A DNA stretch of 6,927 nt from NCBI GenBank assembly GCA_949286815.1, contig CASEEB010000181.1:1-6927 (forward strand), given 5' to 3'. The translations under genes and the position numbers were made by a program. The notes below the pieces were generated by a model that was given only the letters and a program-made list of their open reading frames with translations, searched no databases and was not told where the DNA came from. Positions 6,298 to 6,927 of the stretch are shown in pieces; positions within the stretch are counted from its first letter, which is position 1, and each line of letters opens with the position of its first letter. Origin of the DNA: an uncultured Eubacteriales bacterium. GTDB lineage: Bacteria; Bacillota; Clostridia; Oscillospirales; CAG-272.

Positions 6298-6927
6298 TCA
6301 GTCAAAATCCTCGTCGTCCTCATCGTCCCCGTCGTTATCATCGTCGTCTTTGTAGTCGTCATCATAGTCATCGTCATCGTCTTCGTAATCGTCGTACGGT
6401 TCTTCTTCGATCTCGTCTATGTCGATATTCGGATCTGTCCCCTCGGGAAGAAGCACCACTGTTTTACCTCTGATTTTGCGTATATCTCCTTCAAGCGCCT
6501 GAACCGCTCCCATAATATAATCAAACATACGCAGGAAGTTTTCCTTATCAAGCTCTTCCGCGTTAATCACGACAACTCTTCCGTTCATAAAGGCGTCAAC
6601 TATATCCGGGCTGTCGGTATAGCTCTCCGGGGTATAAGTCACCTTATACAGATATTCCTCCGCCGGCTCATTTTTCTCCGGCTCGGGTTTCGGCGGTTCT
6701 TTTTTATCGGCTACGGAGATTTCGGCTCTTTCCTGAGTGACAATATGAACATCGGAGACCCCTGCGGTATCGTAACCCGTCATATAAAGATCATCCGACG
6801 TAACTTCGCCGTTTTTGCCGTCATCCGCGGTGTTGTCCGAATCGCCGTAGTATATGCTGTCATAATCAGCGTCAAAATCTTCCGCCGGTTCATTGTCGTC
6901 TGTCCCAAACAGCCAAAACTTTTTCAT
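6298..6927 (-). CDS. sepF: Cell division protein SepF with an extreme acidic C-terminal tail
   Basis: SepF is a cytoplasmic, membrane-associated protein that binds the FtsZ C-terminus, tethers FtsZ filaments to the membrane and shapes the septum. The product has 209 residues. The short hydrophobic/basic start MKKFWLFG fits the membrane-binding amphipathic end of the family. A disordered Asp-rich linker (about 10-68) and a Lys/Glu/Pro segment (about 75-90) follow. The SepF domain covers about 92-166, with IVDAFMNGRVVVINAEEL (109-126) and DYIMGAVQALEGDIRKIRGKTVVLLP (136-161), corresponding to the family's G-T-V-x-A-L-x-G-D-I region. Residues 169-209 are 30 Asp/Glu of 41, an extension not present in Bacillus SepF, where the protein ends soon after the domain. 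The ATG occupies the last three bases of the window, so its ribosome site is not visible and an upstream start cannot be excluded. The downstream yggT and ylmH genes fit the standard division cluster. Confidence 0.93.
   Translation of the reverse strand: MKKFWLFGTDDNEPAEDFDADYDSIYYGDSDNTADDGKNGEVTSDDLYMTGYDTAGVSDVHIVTQERAEISVADKKEPPKPEPEKNEPAEEYLYKVTYTPESYTDSPDIVDAFMNGRVVVINAEELDKENFLRMFDYIMGAVQALEGDIRKIRGKTVVLLPEGTDPNIDIDEIEEEPYDDYEDDDDDYDDDYKDDDDNDGDDEDDEDFD

Noticed and set aside
6301..6400. CRISPR-like or minisatellite array in the GTC/ATC-rich stretch
   Set aside because: The repetition is simple Asp codon usage in the sepF tail. There are no regular repeat units separated by unique spacers.
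5997..6473. A 158-residue plus-strand frame rich in Arg and His over ylmG and sepF
   Set aside because: It arises from the antisense of the GAY-repeat tail of sepF. Composition is extreme and there is no family similarity.

Overview
The window reads as one co-directional housekeeping gene block, entirely on the minus strand, from a Firmicutes-type bacterium, most likely a member of the Clostridia. The evidence is gene order. In transcription order (right to left) it runs sepF, yggT/ylmG, ylmH, ileS, lspA, an rluD-family pseudouridine synthase, and the start of a HAD-family phosphatase. This is the cell-division/translation cluster known downstream of ftsZ and ylmE in Bacillus, Clostridium and relatives. 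Shine-Dalgarno sites (AGGGAG, GGAGG, AAGGAG) precede several genes, and GTG and TTG starts are used. Genus or species cannot be read from the window.

Layout: sepF (6298-6927) fills the right edge, its ATG being the last three bases. yggT (5988-6266) starts at TTG, and ylmH (5175-5984) begins 3 nt after the yggT stop. A 70-nt gap with a GC-rich 8-bp inverted repeat precedes ileS (2309-5104). A 271-nt gap with a long imperfect inverted repeat and a possible very short ORF separates ileS from lspA (1237-2037). The rluD-like gene (166-1203) follows after 33 nt, with a possible 8-codon minicistron in the junction. The left edge holds the first 43 codons of a HAD phosphatase (1-129), preceded by a perfect 11-bp tandem repeat.

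How the genes fit together: SepF anchors FtsZ to the membrane and YggT/YlmG is a small membrane protein of the same division neighbourhood. YlmH is an S4 RNA-binding protein tied to ribosome function. IleS charges tRNA-Ile, LspA matures lipoproteins, and RluD modifies large-subunit rRNA. The block therefore links septum assembly, envelope maturation and translation.

I see no mobile element, CRISPR array, tRNA, rRNA, toxin-antitoxin pair or defence system, and no convincing new multi-gene system. The points worth a second look are local. divIVA is missing from its usual slot between ylmH and ileS. Strongly acidic low-complexity appendages occur on SepF and LspA, and mildly on the RluD homologue. 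The ileS-lspA spacer is structured and partly coding-like, and no T-box is visible before ileS.
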